A stretch of 64,000 nucleotides of DNA from Eutreptiella sp. 'Long Island Sound 2002' (GCA_964036045.1 OZ038380.1:169887286-169951285); one strand, 5' to 3'. Shown: positions 40,501 to 53,314, counted from the stretch's first letter. The notes: generated by a model from the letters alone, not told the origin. Made by a program: numbers and translations.

Positions 40501-42929
40501 TTACGAAGAACTTGTGAGTCTGAGCAAAAAAAAAATAAATAAAGATGCATTTATGCCCTACTGTGGAGTGCATTACCTCAATCTGTAGTCTTGCTGCACT
40601 GCATTTTCTACAATTCAATCCTCTCAAATTAACTAGGTGCCCCCCCCCACCCGCCTACTCTTGAGGGCATCCCCGGTACACGCGTTGTGCGTCGGGGCTA
40701 CGGGGGAGCAGGGCGTGGTCCTCCCACGCCCCAGTTCCTGAAGTCTTTTGGCCCCAGAGAGTGCAATTTGCCGTCCACCCGAGCCCCCATATGCTCAGCG
40801 GCTATGGGACCCTTAGTCAGTGTGCAGGGCTCAGCCAGGGTGGTCAGAGCCCCCACGCACCCCCTCCCGCACCCACCTTTAAAACAAGTTGATTGGGAGC
40901 CACCCACACTGGCGAATGAGGGTGTGCCCCTCTGACTGCCCACCATTACACACAGTGAACCCCCGTTAGCCTAAGCCCCCCGGCATCACAAGCAGCCTTC
41001 CGACGTGTGCTATGGCGTGTATCTTTTCGTGTATCGCTACATTGGCCTTTGACCACATCTGCAATGCTGACCCCATCTACTCAGACCGCATGTCCGGATG
41101 TGCGTGAGTCCCTCCATGATGCGCGAACCCATGTGCACTGAATGGCAATCGGTAGAGTTTTTAACAATAAGATATAAGCGAATAGTGACCAACTGTGACT
41201 GAATGTCACCCCCCCCCCCCGTGCCTCTGGTGCTGATAGTGTATGAAATGCAATCCACTGATTCATCTCCGTCTTCAATCTTCACACCACTGTATGCCTC
41301 AGCCTACAGTCATTGGGCCTCACGCACACTGGGAAGCCTACAGGCGTGGCAGTCTCCCACTGCATCACCTGGTTTCAGACTCAGCTAATCCTCACTACGT
41401 GTCAGATCCGCTACTACGGCCACTGTGGGATTAGCGCAGCACTGGACAGCTCTGCACCTTGATCCCGAGAGATTATCTCGAGTACTGTAAAGTGAGCGGC
41501 CTGCACCAGCTCATCTTGGTCTGGGTCAAAAAAAACACTCAGTAACAATAAACCTGAGTGTTGCCATGGAAGACCCGGCTGGTTCTGCAGGAGTTCTTTC
41601 ATTTGTGTGTATGTCGTGGGGGCTGAGTCGGTACAGGAGCAGGGGGGCAGGGGGGCAGAAAGGTACCCCCCCTCCCCCAGTGCCTAGGAACCGCCTTGCG
41701 CAAGAACCGCCCCCTGGTTCCGCGGTCGAATTCTCGCACCACTTTGTTTTACCACAGTATTGGGTCAGTCAGGTAAAGACAGGGGCCCACTGACAGCACC
41801 TCTTTGCAAATTTTGTTTTTTCATTTTTGGCGAACCATCCTTTCTTCGTTAAACAGGTGCTGTCTGATGGCTGGGTGCCTGGGCAGGCAGGTTTCACCTA
41901 GGGTCTTCTAGGCCACTGACAAGCCGCATCTCTTTCTGCTCTTTGTACTGCCTGCCGCTTTGTGCACACATGCAATAGCCAGAGTTCCTTCGGGGGCGGG
42001 CACACTGGCAAAACAAAAGGAGGTGGAAAAGGATGGAGCCTATAATTGAGCCATGGAGGAAACCCATAAGGCCTACCCCCTCCCTCCCGTCGGCCACTTT
42101 GTTTTGCACTTAAATTTTGACACTCCCCCACGGACAACAAAAAACACATGAGGAGCATAACTGAAATGCACTGAGCACACGCGTCACAGTGCTCTTTGGG
42201 TTGGAGGCCAGGTCCGGCGGAGCCTCCCGAGGAGGCGTGGGGCCGGCCCTGCCTCCGGGCTTCGGTTCGAGATATGAACCGACGGACAGTTCGAACCCCG
42301 GGGAGGTAAACTGGGAAACAGGAGTGGGCGGTTGGGTAAACGTTTATATTGGTGACTCGCAGTGCGCTGCGCCTTCGCGGCTCGTGGAGGCGACGGCGCA
42401 GGCCGCCCGATGAGCGTGTTGATGTTGGTGTGGGGCTGGAGAGTGTTTCTTTTGCCCCCCGAGGTTTGCCTGTTACCCACAGCTGGTGGTTTTGGTGGGG
42501 TTTCTCACCACATTGATAGCGTAGCATACTGGAATTGCACGGGGGTCTCGTCACGCGGGCGTAGGTTTGATGCCCGCTGTGGAGGCGACGGAGGAGGCGG
42601 CCCCATTATCTTCGAGTTTTGTTCATTTTCTACCGGACCACTTTTGGTCTTTGCCCAGTCTGAGTTACATGGTTTGTCCTGTTTTCGACACACCAATGAA
42701 TGATTGATGAATTTGTTAACCATCACTTTCTGGGTTGCTTCGGCGTGGCAGTGCCCGCTGCACTACCATGCATTAGTACTCACTGCAGGCACAGTTCCAG
42801 GATTACCTTCTGGCCACACGTTACATCGGGTGACTTTTCTGCGCCCTGCAGCACTGATGCAGAGACCGGTGATGCGAATGCACTGATGCGAACCCGAGAG
42901 CCTTGTCGCTACTCAGCGCAGGCCTGATG
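40501..42929. other. No supported gene
   Basis: The region is of mixed composition, with poly-C and poly-G runs near 40645, 41205 and 41660. No motif, splice-compatible frame series or tandem array was found. Open frames are short or on both strands. Confidence 0.4.
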
Positions 42930-43400
42930 CAAAAAGAAAAACCAATATCCTATGTAAAGCATGTTTTGGCCCCTCTTCATGTGTTTTTCACCCTAGTTGG
43001 GTGTGGGGGGGCGGGGGGGCGGGGTACCAAGGGGTCTAGGGCACACAACCTGCTTATGCAGTTTTCCGGCCTCGGCGGCTCAAAAAATGGAAATTTCCGA
43101 AATTGATTTTTTCATACTTTGACCATCCAAAATGATCAAATATCCTATGTAAAGCATGTTTTGGCCCCTCTTTATGCGTTTTTCACACTATTTGGGTGTG
43201 TGTGTGGGGGGGGTACCAAGGGGTCTAGGGCACACAACCTGCTTATGCAGTTTTCCGGCCTCGGCGGCTCAACAATGGAAATTTCCGAAATTGATTTTTT
43301 CATACTTTGACCGTCCAAAATGATCAAATATCCTATGTAAAGCATGTTTTGGCCCCTCTTCATGTGTTTTTCACCCTATTTGGGTGTGTGTGGGGGGCAT
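42930..43400. repeat. About 193-bp satellite, cluster 2
   Basis: TATGTAAAGC lies at 42951, 43146 and 43335 (spacings 195 and 189). Each unit has the G run, GGTACCAAGGGGTCTAGG and ACCTGCTTATGCAG. Units here resemble each other more than those of cluster 1. Confidence 0.85.
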
Positions 43401-45680
43401 TCTCCTCACTTTCTAAACTGCCCTCTCGCACCTCTCCCCTCTTCGATGTCGCGTGTGTTGCGATGTTGCGTCGCATGTTGCGTGGGCCAAGCCCGCCACG
43501 CCCCAATGCCAGGCCTCAGCTTGGGTGGCTAGATGGGCTGAGTTTGCACAGTGTCTTTTGTTTTGTTTTTTTTCAACTTGATCACTTCCTCTGATTTTCG
43601 CTTAATGTCGCCACTCGCATATGGTGACATGCATTTCTTTTGGGACCCTATCTATTTTTTTTTCATGTGTACAATTTTAGCTTTGTTCATATACACTGCA
43701 ATTTTGTCGTTGTTGCAAAGCTGCAACCGGCAGCAGAGCTAAGATGTGCACCATTTAACTGTGACGTAGTTGTCTTGCAATTGTTTCAGCTGGGCACTTC
43801 TCTGGCACAAGCAGCAAGCGGCACCGATGTATTGATGCTACGAATAGGGAATCCACATCGAATTGCCATCACTTCCACGCGGCCTGCCTCAACAATCAGT
43901 TTTCCGGTGCTTGATTCAACCCGTGTGTGCATTGCATACTGAATATTCAGAGGGCTAGCATCAAACTTCTCACAAACAGGCTTCGTAAAAGGACGATGCA
44001 AGAGGTTCCGCGGTTCTTCATATTTAGTGTCTAACTACAGAGGTGCCTTAATTACTCCTGGCCATGATGGCCAAGGCTTTTCTTCACTGCAACCCCAGCT
44101 CCCATGGTAAACATTGAGGTATGATGTTATGCTACACCGTTTCTTTGAAATTTCAATGGTACCTAGTGCAGCTGTAGAGCAGTACAAAGAAAAAGGAGGT
44201 TATTTGCAAAGCTTCACACCTAGGAACTGACTTGCACGGGGCAAGAGCTCGTGTTGGCGCTTGCGCAGCAGTTTCCACGATCGCCGGATGGCTAAATCGT
44301 CGCTTGCACACGCCCAATTTTCAAAAAGAAACTTCTATTTTTGGCACAATTTACGCAGTGAATAGGCGCATCTAATTTAGTGAGTGGCTGGAGATGTAGT
44401 GGGCGACCCACATATTGGGCCGCCAATTCTATTCAAATTGAGCACAACTCAATAACTAGGGCACATACGGCCGGTGTTTCTTTGTACAGGTGGAGCGAAC
44501 ACCCATACTCAAAAATTGACATTCAAGGACTAGGCACTTTCCTACCCCCATGAAGAGATATTACTTTGCTACTTCAAAAAGAGTGCAAACCGGGCGGTTT
44601 TTGCAACCCATTTGGTCCATTTTCAGTCGGGATTCTCCATCAATATGCTAAAGTGGTGAAACTTTGGTGCTTATTGCCGTTGAATAGCTCGTAAAACGCC
44701 ATGGGTGAGGAAACTACGGGTCCAAGGCCTGGTGGTTCTATTGCAAATTTGGAAAAAGGTGCCCACTTTCACCCGGAAGTAGGGTTGCAATCTATTTGTT
44801 GCACTTGTCTGAGAAAATGTGATGCAATACTAATACTATGCGCCGTGACTCTATTGGTAGCCGTCCACCCCATGCCAAAGCCCGCAGCGAATCATTGAGT
44901 AAAGAAGCTACGTCACTTTGGTATGTTGTTGAAATGAAATTAAGCTAACAAAAAGCCTACTTGGAGGCAAAATTGGCTGATTGTTCCGTGGTTTTGTACC
45001 GTTTTGTGGTTGTTTTCACTCGTAGGCTCTCGATGAGTACGATAAAGTGGCATAGCCTTTGTGCTTAATGTCTTGGTAGGGGTCTTCAAATGTCGTAGAC
45101 AAGAAATATGTATCCAAGGCCGCTTGGCCTTGTGGCTCTATTGCATTTTTGCTAAAATGTGCCCCTTTTCATATGAAAGTAGGGTTCTAGTATATTTCTT
45201 GTACGTACTTGCATGGGTGTCATGCTAATGGGGCGAGGGAGAAGATGACCTTGATGCCCGATCCCTTATGGAGGAGCTCATGCGCCTTTACCCATCAGGA
45301 TTCACATCCTGGATATGGACCATGGCACCCTTGGAAAGACCCGTGGGGACTCTCGCGTAGCCTGCGGCGTTGGAGAGCCTGGAATGCCTAAAGGATCTCT
45401 GTGGTCGCTCTCAGCCCGAAGCACCCCCTTGGCCGTCGCCCGGCGCCTATATTGGCTGCGTTTGCCACTGTCACTGTGGCGGTGACTGCTGCTGCCGGCA
45501 ATCGGTGCACCCGGTATGGGTTAACGGGTCCTTAGGATGCCAAACAATTGCCGCCGGGACCTGAGGTGGAATATTGAATATTGTACTAAGTATTGCTCTC
45601 ATTTACTTTCTTTTGCCCGCTTTACCCATGGTTTTGTGTTTGGCATCATGGGGGAGGTCACACGCACACACACACCCCTG
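43401..45680. other. No supported gene; one diverged repeat pair
   Basis: A stretch at about 44715-44815 (CCAAGGCCTGGTGGTTCTATTGC...AAGTAGGGTT) recurs diverged at about 45110-45200. The region is otherwise AT-richer sequence without coding signal. Confidence 0.4.
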
Positions 45681-45890
45681 GCGCTGCAACCCCCTCCCCC
45701 AAACGGCAAAAAAATCCCAACAAATTGTCGGAACAAATCGGCGGAACGATTTTTCGAGAAAACGGCTTCCCAGTAACAGGGATCGCGGTTCCCGGGCCCA
45801 AACACTCCTTCCCTCTGGTTGTTGTGCAATTAGAGTCATGTGGAAACTCAAAGTGCCTGTCAATTTTTTAAAAATAAATTCACCCCATTA
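45680..45890 (+). repeat. Dispersed repeat, copy 1 of pair
   Basis: From the C-rich start through ATCCCAACAAAT, CGATTTTTCG and GGAGTCATGTGGAAAC-like phrases to TGTCAATTTT it aligns with 46510-46710. Both copies begin after a C run. Confidence 0.75.
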
Positions 45891-46019
45891 GTCCGTACAT
45901 GGTCCTTGAAGAGTTGCATATCTGGCACAGTCAATACCCCCGTGGTCGGTGCACTAATGCCGCAATTGAATGCTGCGGGTTAAAAAAGGGGGGGGGGGCA
46001 CAAACAAAGGGCGGGATTT

Positions 46020-46505
46020 GTATTACTTTCGCCATTTTGGCCGTTTTCAGAGGGCGGTAGATTTGGAATTTCCGGCCATTTTGGCCGTTTTTGGGGGGCA
46101 GTAGATGCATTTCTTTCGGACTTTTTGGCTGTTTTCGGGGGGCGGTAGACTTATTTTCTTGGGCCATTTTGCCTGCTTTCGGAGGGCAGTAAATGTTTAC
46201 GTTTCGCCGTTTTTGCGGTTTTCGCAAGGTGGTAGATTTATTATTGTTAGCCAGTTTGGCCGTTTTCGAAGGGCAGTAGGAGTATTATTATCAGTCTTTT
46301 TCGGAGTTGTTGGAGGGGGGCAGATTTATTGTTTTGGACCATTTAGGCCGCTTTCCGAGGGCGGTAGATTTACTATTTTCAGCCATTTTGGCTGCTTTCC
46401 GAGGGCGGTAGATTTATTACTTTTGGGAATTTAGGCCGTTTTTGGAGGGTGGTAGATTTATTATTTTTGGGCACTTTCACCATTTGTGGAGGGCGGTAGA
46501 TTCAA
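46020..46505. repeat. About 54-bp tandem array
   Basis: About nine units are built on GCCATTTTGGCCGTTTTCGG and AGGGCGGTAGATTTATTATTTT. Units are diverged but the period is steady. The array ends in a C run that starts the second dispersed repeat copy. Confidence 0.85.
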
Positions 46506-46509
46506 CCCC

Positions 46510-46710
46510 CCCCCCCCCCCCCCAAATCCGCGAAGACATCCCAACAAATGAGCGAACAAATCGGCTGACCGATTTTTCGGCAAAACCGCTTCCCAGTGCC
46601 CTGGATCTCAGTCCCAGGCCCCCAACACACCTTCCTTTTGGTTGCTAAGTAGTTGGAGTCATGTGGAAACCCGAAATACCTCTCAATTTTCAAAAAAAAT
46701 GTGTTCGTCT
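46510..46710 (+). repeat. Dispersed repeat, copy 2 of pair
   Basis: This aligns with 45680-45890 in the same orientation. The two copies bracket the 54-bp array. Confidence 0.75.
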
Positions 46711-47060
46711 CTTGGGGCCCTCGATCCGACTTCTTATAGTATGTGCAATTTCAACACAACTAGGGGCAGCTTTGCATTTGGCCGCTGGCAAACTACACTA
46801 GTGTAGAACCGTTGTTGTTGTTTTTTGGCTTGCCATATGTGCCAAACAACCACACCCGGTATTTGAGTGCAATGTGGCAAATAGAATTGTTCCCCACACC
46901 TGCCAAAACAATTTGGAAAATGCGGCAAACCATCCTTTTTGAGCCCGTCCCGCGACACTGGTAAGACTAAGGACACCAAAAGATCACCCACTGATCAAAA
47001 ATTGTGTCACTAGACCGAAGTGGCACTCTAGGGCTTCCACCGTGCTGAAGACATACTCAC
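46711..47060. other. Nothing recognised
   Basis: Neither coding signal nor repeat was seen in these 350 bases. Confidence 0.4.
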
Positions 47061-47664
47061 TTGGTTGACAAAGAGGCAATATAGGGTTACACATACCCAC
47101 CATGCCCACCGTGGAAAACATGGGCTATCGATAAATGGGTGACCCCCCACCCCCCCGTGCACAAAAGCCGCCCCAAAACAGGGATACCCCTAGTCACAAA
47201 AATGCCCCCCCACCATGGCACAATGAAAAGAGGGGGCACAATTGACCCCCATTGCATCACAACACAATCCTTGTGCCACAACCGCCCCCCAAAGCCCGAA
47301 CTGTCCTCAACGCAGGCAACGGAAACGAATGCACATATGTGTTGTTATTCCAATTCCACACCTTGGTTGACAAAGAGGCAATATAGGGTTACACATACCC
47401 ACCATGCCCACCGTGGAAAACATGGGCTATCGATAAATGGGTGACCCCCCACCCCCCCGTGCACAAAAGCCGCCCCAAAACAGGGATACCCCTAATCACA
47501 AAAATGCCCCCCCACCATGGCACAATGAAAAGAGGGGGCACAATTGACCCCCATTGCATCACAACACAATCCTTGTGCCACAACCGCCCCCCAAAGCCCG
47601 AACTGTCCTCAACGCAGGCAACGGAAACGAATGCACATATGTGTTGTTATTCCAATTCCACACC
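47061..47664. repeat. 302-bp tandem duplication, nearly identical
   Basis: Positions 47061-47362 and 47363-47664 match at an offset of 302 with essentially one difference (TAGTCAC against TAATCAC). A diverged third start (TTGACAAAGAGCCACTCC) follows at about 47726. Near identity implies a recent duplication or an assembly artefact. Confidence 0.9.
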
Positions 47665-49930
47665 TTGCAAGGATGTTGTACAGCACAACATATGGTCAAC
47701 CGGCAACCTGCAGCCCCTAAGAAGGGTTGACAAAGAGCCACTCCGGGGTTACACACACCCGCCATGGCCCCCCGTGGAAACCACTGGCTACTGGTAAAAC
47801 GGTGGGAAAAAAACCCAAAAGTGGTGAAAACCCCCCCAAGCGGGTAGAACATCCCCCCCCCCGTCACCTGGTCAGAATACTCCCTCTCCGTGGTGAAACC
47901 CCCCAAACAAAAACCCAGTGTAGGTGACAAAACTCCCCTTCTGTGGTGAAACCACCCGCGGGGGTTTTTCACGAAACTGGGGGGGGACGGAGGGGTTTTC
48001 CCCTACCACATAGACATGGACATGTGCTTTTACATCTACCAAAACGCTGAGGCAGTAGTTCACACAGGGGCACTGAAGCTGACGCCATCGATCTGTCAAT
48101 GGTGAGGCTTAGAGCTAAGGGTAAAGCTGCGTGGATGGCAGGCAGCCGCACACAGTAAGCTGCCCACAACGCAGGCCAACTCCAGGGAAGCTGCCTGCAA
48201 TCCCTTTCATGTGCCCTCCTCCGTGCCTGGCCGCTTTGGGTCCCAGCCTCACTTTTGCCACTCCCCAAGGCACGAGGTTTGAGGCACAGCATCTCACCAG
48301 GCGAACACTGGTTGGTAGGTGGCTGTGCTTGGTGCATTTCGCATGCTCACATGTAAAGACACTCGTGGCCGCCAATCGTGCGGAATAAACAATGCCAGCG
48401 AATCCTCCTGGAGCCCCAGTCTGCAGTCCTGTACAAGCGATGCTGCAACCCAACTGCAAAACGTATCCTTGGAAGATCTGATGCATGGCGCCGACCAGGG
48501 TTCCGGGAAAGGACATGGAAATCAGGGCAGGCCTGATACACATTGCAGACACCAGATTCACAGTGGAGCCGCACGCAGGTCCTGTCCATCAACCTCCTTC
48601 CACGGGGTGGGGGTGCCACACTAAGGGTCATCATCCAACACCACACACGACTTGTGCCGATTGCCGTGGGCACTTGCAGGAACAGTGGGCCCCATCACCT
48701 TATTGCCCTGACACCTTCCAGTCCAGTACAAGGCACATTTTTTGAGGGTTTCATCCTGGGAAGGGAAACAGTAATTATGGGGTAGAAAAGGGCATCAGTG
48801 CGATCTATTTGGGAGTTTTTTCGTTTGGATTGTTGGGTGTCACTCTTAACTGGAGTCGTTGAGCTCTCCCATGCGTGCCCTGAATTGGGGTGTTGAGGGG
48901 GGGGTATTTCTGCGATTAGGGACTAGCATGGGAGCCGAGGGTCGCGGTACAAGGATCACATTGCATGTAAGATCGTGTGTCTGGAGGGTGTGCATGGCAA
49001 TGTTGTCAATTTCTGGAACAATGATTTGGCACCATGTGGAGAGTTTCTTTGAGAGTGCGTTTCCCATCCACCTTTAATGTCCAAAAAACCTTGTAACCTC
49101 CGGAAGATGTGGAGGGGGATGCCCAGTGTGTATGACGTGAGGTGGTGGTTTGACGATCAGTGTTGTATCTCCGCGGAAAGTGATGTGAACATTGTTTCAC
49201 ACCACTGGTTGCCACCCTCAACTTCAATCACATTGTTCCTGTTCCGGATATTGAACCTGTCTGTTGATGCGTGCATCATCACATCGAAGCTGGTTACAAC
49301 GATCGTGGTGGGTGGAGGCTTGAGCTGAAAGAAGCGCTATACACGCACAGGAAAGACAGGTGGGGGTGGTAAGTTCCTGGAATTGTGCTGTCGTGGGCCT
49401 GTGAGGTTGTGAGGGTGTGAGGCTTTGGTGTTGTGTATTTGTAAGGTTGCAGGCTAGTGGCGCTGTGCGACCGTGTGGCTGTGCGATTGTGGTGCGACGC
49501 GCCAGTGCCGCCACCGGGCGGAGACTGTGTGCTAACCACAGACCCCGTGTGTGGTCCTTCGCCACCACCACCACCCCAGCCGCAGTCTCTGATACCCGCA
49601 CTCTATTGGCATTTCCGGAATCGCTTTCACTGCAGATCACGTGCGGATATGCATCTAGTCCGGATTATTCACTGGCGTCCGCACACACCGACGTGGTCAA
49701 TGGGCCCAAGCCCACCGAACTCTCCACCGGGTGGAGGCGGCATTGGGGGCTGTTTCGCAGGTTGTGAGCAGCGGGCCTCTCCTACCGGGTGCCTGCGGGA
49801 CGCTGGCGCCGGGTCACACGATGGAGATCCAAGTCCAGTCACACAATGGGGGTGCATGACGGGCCACTCAAAGCTGATATTGGTCTGGTCTGCGGCTGCA
49901 AGCCTGAACGTGCACCACAGCCACGGAGGC
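47665..49930. other. No supported gene
   Basis: GTGGTGAAACCCCCC phrases repeat irregularly at 47800-47990. Elsewhere no coding series or motif was found. It lies 3' of the PARP gene. Confidence 0.4.
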
Positions 49931-50080
49931 GGCAAGGTACCCCCACCCCCCCCTCCAGGGCGCCCAGCCTATGCCCAGCCACTGTCCCCTTGACGGCAAG
50001 TGCCAGCTTCAGTGGCATTTGTAACGGACAGTAACCGCCCCCAACCGCTTTGGCAACCACCTCCAACTGCCTGCCTAACG
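49931..50080 (-). repeat. About 145-bp dispersed repeat, copy 1
   Basis: From the C run and CTCCAGGGCGCCCAGCC to CAACTGCCTGCCTAAC it aligns with 53315-53462. This copy lies just 3' of the PARP gene. Confidence 0.85.
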
Positions 50081-50398
50081 GTCCCCCCCTATGGTACGTG
50101 TGAGCTGTCACGTGTGTGCTGTTGTCTGAGACGGTGTCAGCACAACACGCGGCACAAGCAGATCACGAGAGTGAAAGAAAAGCTTGTCAGGAGCCGCAAG
50201 CGGTCCGGGGCGCCGTTCGCAAAAACGGTTTGTGGGAATGGAGTGCAGAGTGATCGGATTGCGGGACAGGGCAGAGAAGCAGGAAATAGGACAGCAATGG
50301 AAACAGCAAGCGTCGCGCGCGCCGGAACCGCCTGCAACAAGCCAACCGGACCGCCATAAGCACCGCAGGGTAGCCAGCTGACGGGGGCACCCGCGACC

Positions 50399-53257
50399 TC
50401 AGATCTCGTAGACGATCTCGTAGCGCGGGAGGCATTGGTACGGGTGGAAGGAAATGTACTCGGAGTTCACGACCGAGGCGCCCGGCTGGGCCTGCCGCCC
50501 GAGACCCTTCACGAAGAGCACGTCGTGCTGGTCTATGGCGGGCGTGCTCAGCCCCAGCGCCGACTGCTGCCCGGACACCGGCCGCACCACGCCCTCAAGG
50601 TCCCCCGGGAAGCAGCTCCGCAGCGACGGCAGGTCGTGCAGGCCGTCCCTCGCCAGCAGGTGCCCCTGCAGCTGCAGGGTCCGCCCCATGAGGACGGAGC
50701 AGAGCACCATGCGGCAGCGCCGGCGCTCGGCACTCCCCCCGGCGCCGCCCACGAGCTCGGGCTGCGAGACGTAGCGATGGGACTTCTGCGCGAGGTCCGC
50801 CAGGTATATGCCCAGCCCGAACATGTGGCACATGCCCCACTCGTGCCTCGCGGTGCAGAGCTCGCAGCGGTTGTCGCACAGGGACGTGGCCAGCCCTTTG
50901 CCGCCGCTGCGGGGGCAGCGGTCGCCCGGGCGGCGGTCCGACGGCGGGGACAGGCCGTGGGTGTAGACGTCGTCCAGGATCAGGCAGTTCGTGCCGTGGA
51001 ACAGCTCCACGATCTTCGGCCCCTCCCCGTCGTTTTTCTGCTGCAGGTACGCGCGGTACTTGTCGTAGAGGGCCTGCGGCAGAGCGCGCGGCGTGCCTCC
51101 GTCAGCCCAACAGAGCGAAAGGGGACGAGTGTTCGACAACGAGCCAAAGGGACGAGGCGGGACGGGGGGCAGAGGGACGAGTGTCGGACGAAGGGCAAAG
51201 GGCACGAGTGTTGGACAACGAGCCAAGGGGACGAGGCGGGACGGGGGGCAGAGGGTCGAGTGTCGGACGAAGGGCAAAGGGGACGAGTGTTCGACAACGA
51301 GCCAAGGGGACGAGGCGGGACGGGGGGCCCAAGGGGGCGAGTGCGATGGCATCGCGCACCTGCAGCGTGGGGTTCTGGACGGCGTAGATGCCCACGACGG
51401 TGGGCTGCCCGTCGTGGAACGGGGCGGAAAGCATGAACTTGGACACGATCTCGTCCCCCTTGGCGCTGCCCAGCCCCAGCGGGACCAGGTCGTACGAGGC
51501 GCGCAGCGTTGGGACGGGGTCGTGGTCGCACCAACACGGGTCCACAAAGCCCAGGTTCCGGCCCCGACAGTACTGGGCCACCGTCCGCGGACAGCGCGCC
51601 CCGGCCGACCCATGGGCGTCGTCCACCGTCACGGTGCGGGCCTCCCCGGCCTCAGTGAAGGGGAGTGCCCCGAGCCGCCGGACCAGCTCCTGCGGCACTG
51701 GCGCGGGCAGCCTCACCTGCGGAGTCGAGTGATGGTGACACTTGGAGAGAGGCAGCCGCGTGCCAGAGGCGGGACCACAATCGTTAGGCCGGTGGAAGAT
51801 GCCCAGAACGCGGGGGGCGTCAGAGGTCATGGGCGACACAAAACGGTTTTGGGGTGGCACTTCACGTCACGTGCAAAAGTGTGGACGTGGGCATTGGCAA
51901 TGGAAACGGCACGAAGGGGCCGTGCGGGCACTTGACTGTGGTCTTGGTTTGTCGCACGTCACGTTTGCACTTCTTGGGGGGTGTTGTGGTCCGTGCCCTT
52001 GAGAAGAGAAAAGAAACATAAGTGCAGGCATTTTGCAGGTCTGAGCAATACCCAGACCAGGTGGACGGTCATGCCCCCAGCAACGTACCCGTACTGTACC
52101 CAGCACCAGGGAACATGGGGGGAAATGGGGGGAAATGGGGAGAAATGGGGGGATATGGTGCAAAATGGGGGGGGAATGGGGCAAAATGGGGGGATATGGG
52201 GCAAAATGGGGCAAAATGGGGCAACATGTGGGGGGGGGGGGATGGGGCAAAATGGGGGGGAATGGGGCAAAATGGGGCAAAATGGGGGGAAATGAGGCAA
52301 AATGGGGCAACATGTTGGGGGGGGGATGGGGCAAAATGGGGGGAAACGGGGGGGGGGGATGAAATAGGGGGAGGTCGGGAAACATAACGAACCTTGTGGG
52401 GCTGGGGTGGAGGGGATTGGGCCCCCCATTTCCCCCATGTTTCCTCAGGAGCTTTCACCCATGCACCCCCCCCCCCTCACATACAACCTTGTTGCCAATC
52501 AAACCTCTGTTTTTAGACCTTTTCAGCCCCCAAATTCCCCATTTTTCCATCGAGCACCCAAGATTTCCCCCCCATTCCCCCACATTTTCCCTAAATCAGC
52601 CCAATTCGAGGATAGGTGCTCGGTAACGTTGCGGAAACGGGTATTTCCGAGCACTGAGGTGGTGCATTGTTTTGCCCGATTGTGGGCGATCAATCCCCCG
52701 GCGGTGGGCGATCAATCCCCCGGCGGTGGGCGATCAATCCCCCGGCGGTGAGAGGTCAATCCCCCGGCGGTGGGCGATCAATCCCCCGGCGGTGGGCGAT
52801 CAATCCCCCGGCGGTGAGAGGTCAATCCCCCGGCGGTGGGCGATCAATCTCCCGGCGGTTACCCGCCGGCCCAAAGGGCGGCTGTCCTCAGTCGAAAGCG
52901 ACGGGAGCACACCCTCGTCATCAAAGGGCAGTGGTGTGGCAGGCGCCTGCAGGGGACGGCGCCCGACACACCTTCGCTTGGGTGAACTTGCCCTGGACGA
53001 TGTGGACCCTCGGCGCCCGGCCCTTGTCCTCTCCAAAGGCCTGGGGCACGTGGGCCTTGAGGAAGCGCACGACGTCCGCCTTCAAGACGTCGTGCCCGAC
53101 GTCCGGCCTCAAGTGCCCGATCCACAGCGCGTCCGTGGCCGGGGCGGTCATGGCGCAGGGGCGGTTGGGGGGCGCCGACCGCTTCTCTGCCTCCTCCAGC
53201 GAAGACCAGCGCGGCAGCGCGAGGACTTGCCTCAGCTCTCGACACGGGTTGGGGGTG
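50399..53257 (-). CDS. PARP-family ADP-ribosyltransferase, H-Y-E triad, three exons seen
   Basis: Minus-strand exons are 53235 or 53257 to 52972, 51716-51360 and 51073-50399 (stop TGA at 50399). Introns 52971-51717 and 51359-51074 have GT-AG ends (AAG/GTGTGT and CAG/GTGCGC donors; CCGCAG acceptors) and both are phase 0. The joined protein passes from QNPTLQ into ALYDKYRAYLQQKND, the helix before the PARP active site. The triad is complete: FHGT, GLGIYLADLAQKSHRY and SEYISFHPYQ. The Glu suggests true PARP-type chemistry: transfer of ADP-ribose from NAD+, possibly as chains. A Cys-rich insert (CDNRCELC...GMCH) lies between the His and Tyr motifs. The first exon reads ALWIGHLRPDVGHDVLKADVV, with no domain recognised. 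Earlier exons are probably missing. Confidence 0.85.
51095..51345. repeat. Minisatellite filling intron 2 of the PARP gene
   Basis: CGAGTGT(T/C)GGAC, GAGCCAAGGGGACGAGGCGGGACGGGGGG and GAAGGGCAAAGGG alternate with a composite period of about 79 bp. It occupies nearly all of the 286-bp intron 51074-51359. Confidence 0.8.
52105..52375. repeat. GGGGCAAAAT low-complexity array in PARP intron 1
   Basis: Units of AAATGGGG and GGGGCAAAAT repeat irregularly with G runs, within intron 51717-52971. Confidence 0.9.
52682..52859. repeat. 22-bp minisatellite in PARP intron 1
   Basis: Eight units of GGGCGATCAATCCCCCGGCGGT are present. Every third to fourth unit has GAGAGGTC instead of GGGCGATC. The array is inside the same intron. 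Confidence 0.9.
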
Positions 53258-53314
53258 CTGGATAAAGGCGCGGGCACAGTGACCCAGGGGAGGGGATGGG
53301 ATGCATTGGACGGG

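Noticed and set aside
42230-42310. GTTCGAACCCC, considered as a tRNA B-box
   Set aside because: No acceptor stem, A-box or anticodon arm can be placed around it on either strand.
41898-42554. 218-residue minus-strand ORF
   Set aside because: Composition is low-information Arg/Pro-rich, without motif, start context or splice support.
46370-46400. AGCCATTTTGGCT, identical to the core of the dinoflagellate spliced leader
   Set aside because: It is one variant of the 54-bp tandem unit, whose other copies read GCCATTTTGGCC or similar. No splice donor or gene follows, so it is not evidence for a spliced-leader relic.
51102-51860. Direct coding through the CGAGTGT repeats between PARP exons
   Set aside because: The joined exons give the expected PARP helix (NPTLQ to ALYDKYRAY) with GT-AG ends; the repeat protein does not fit the family.
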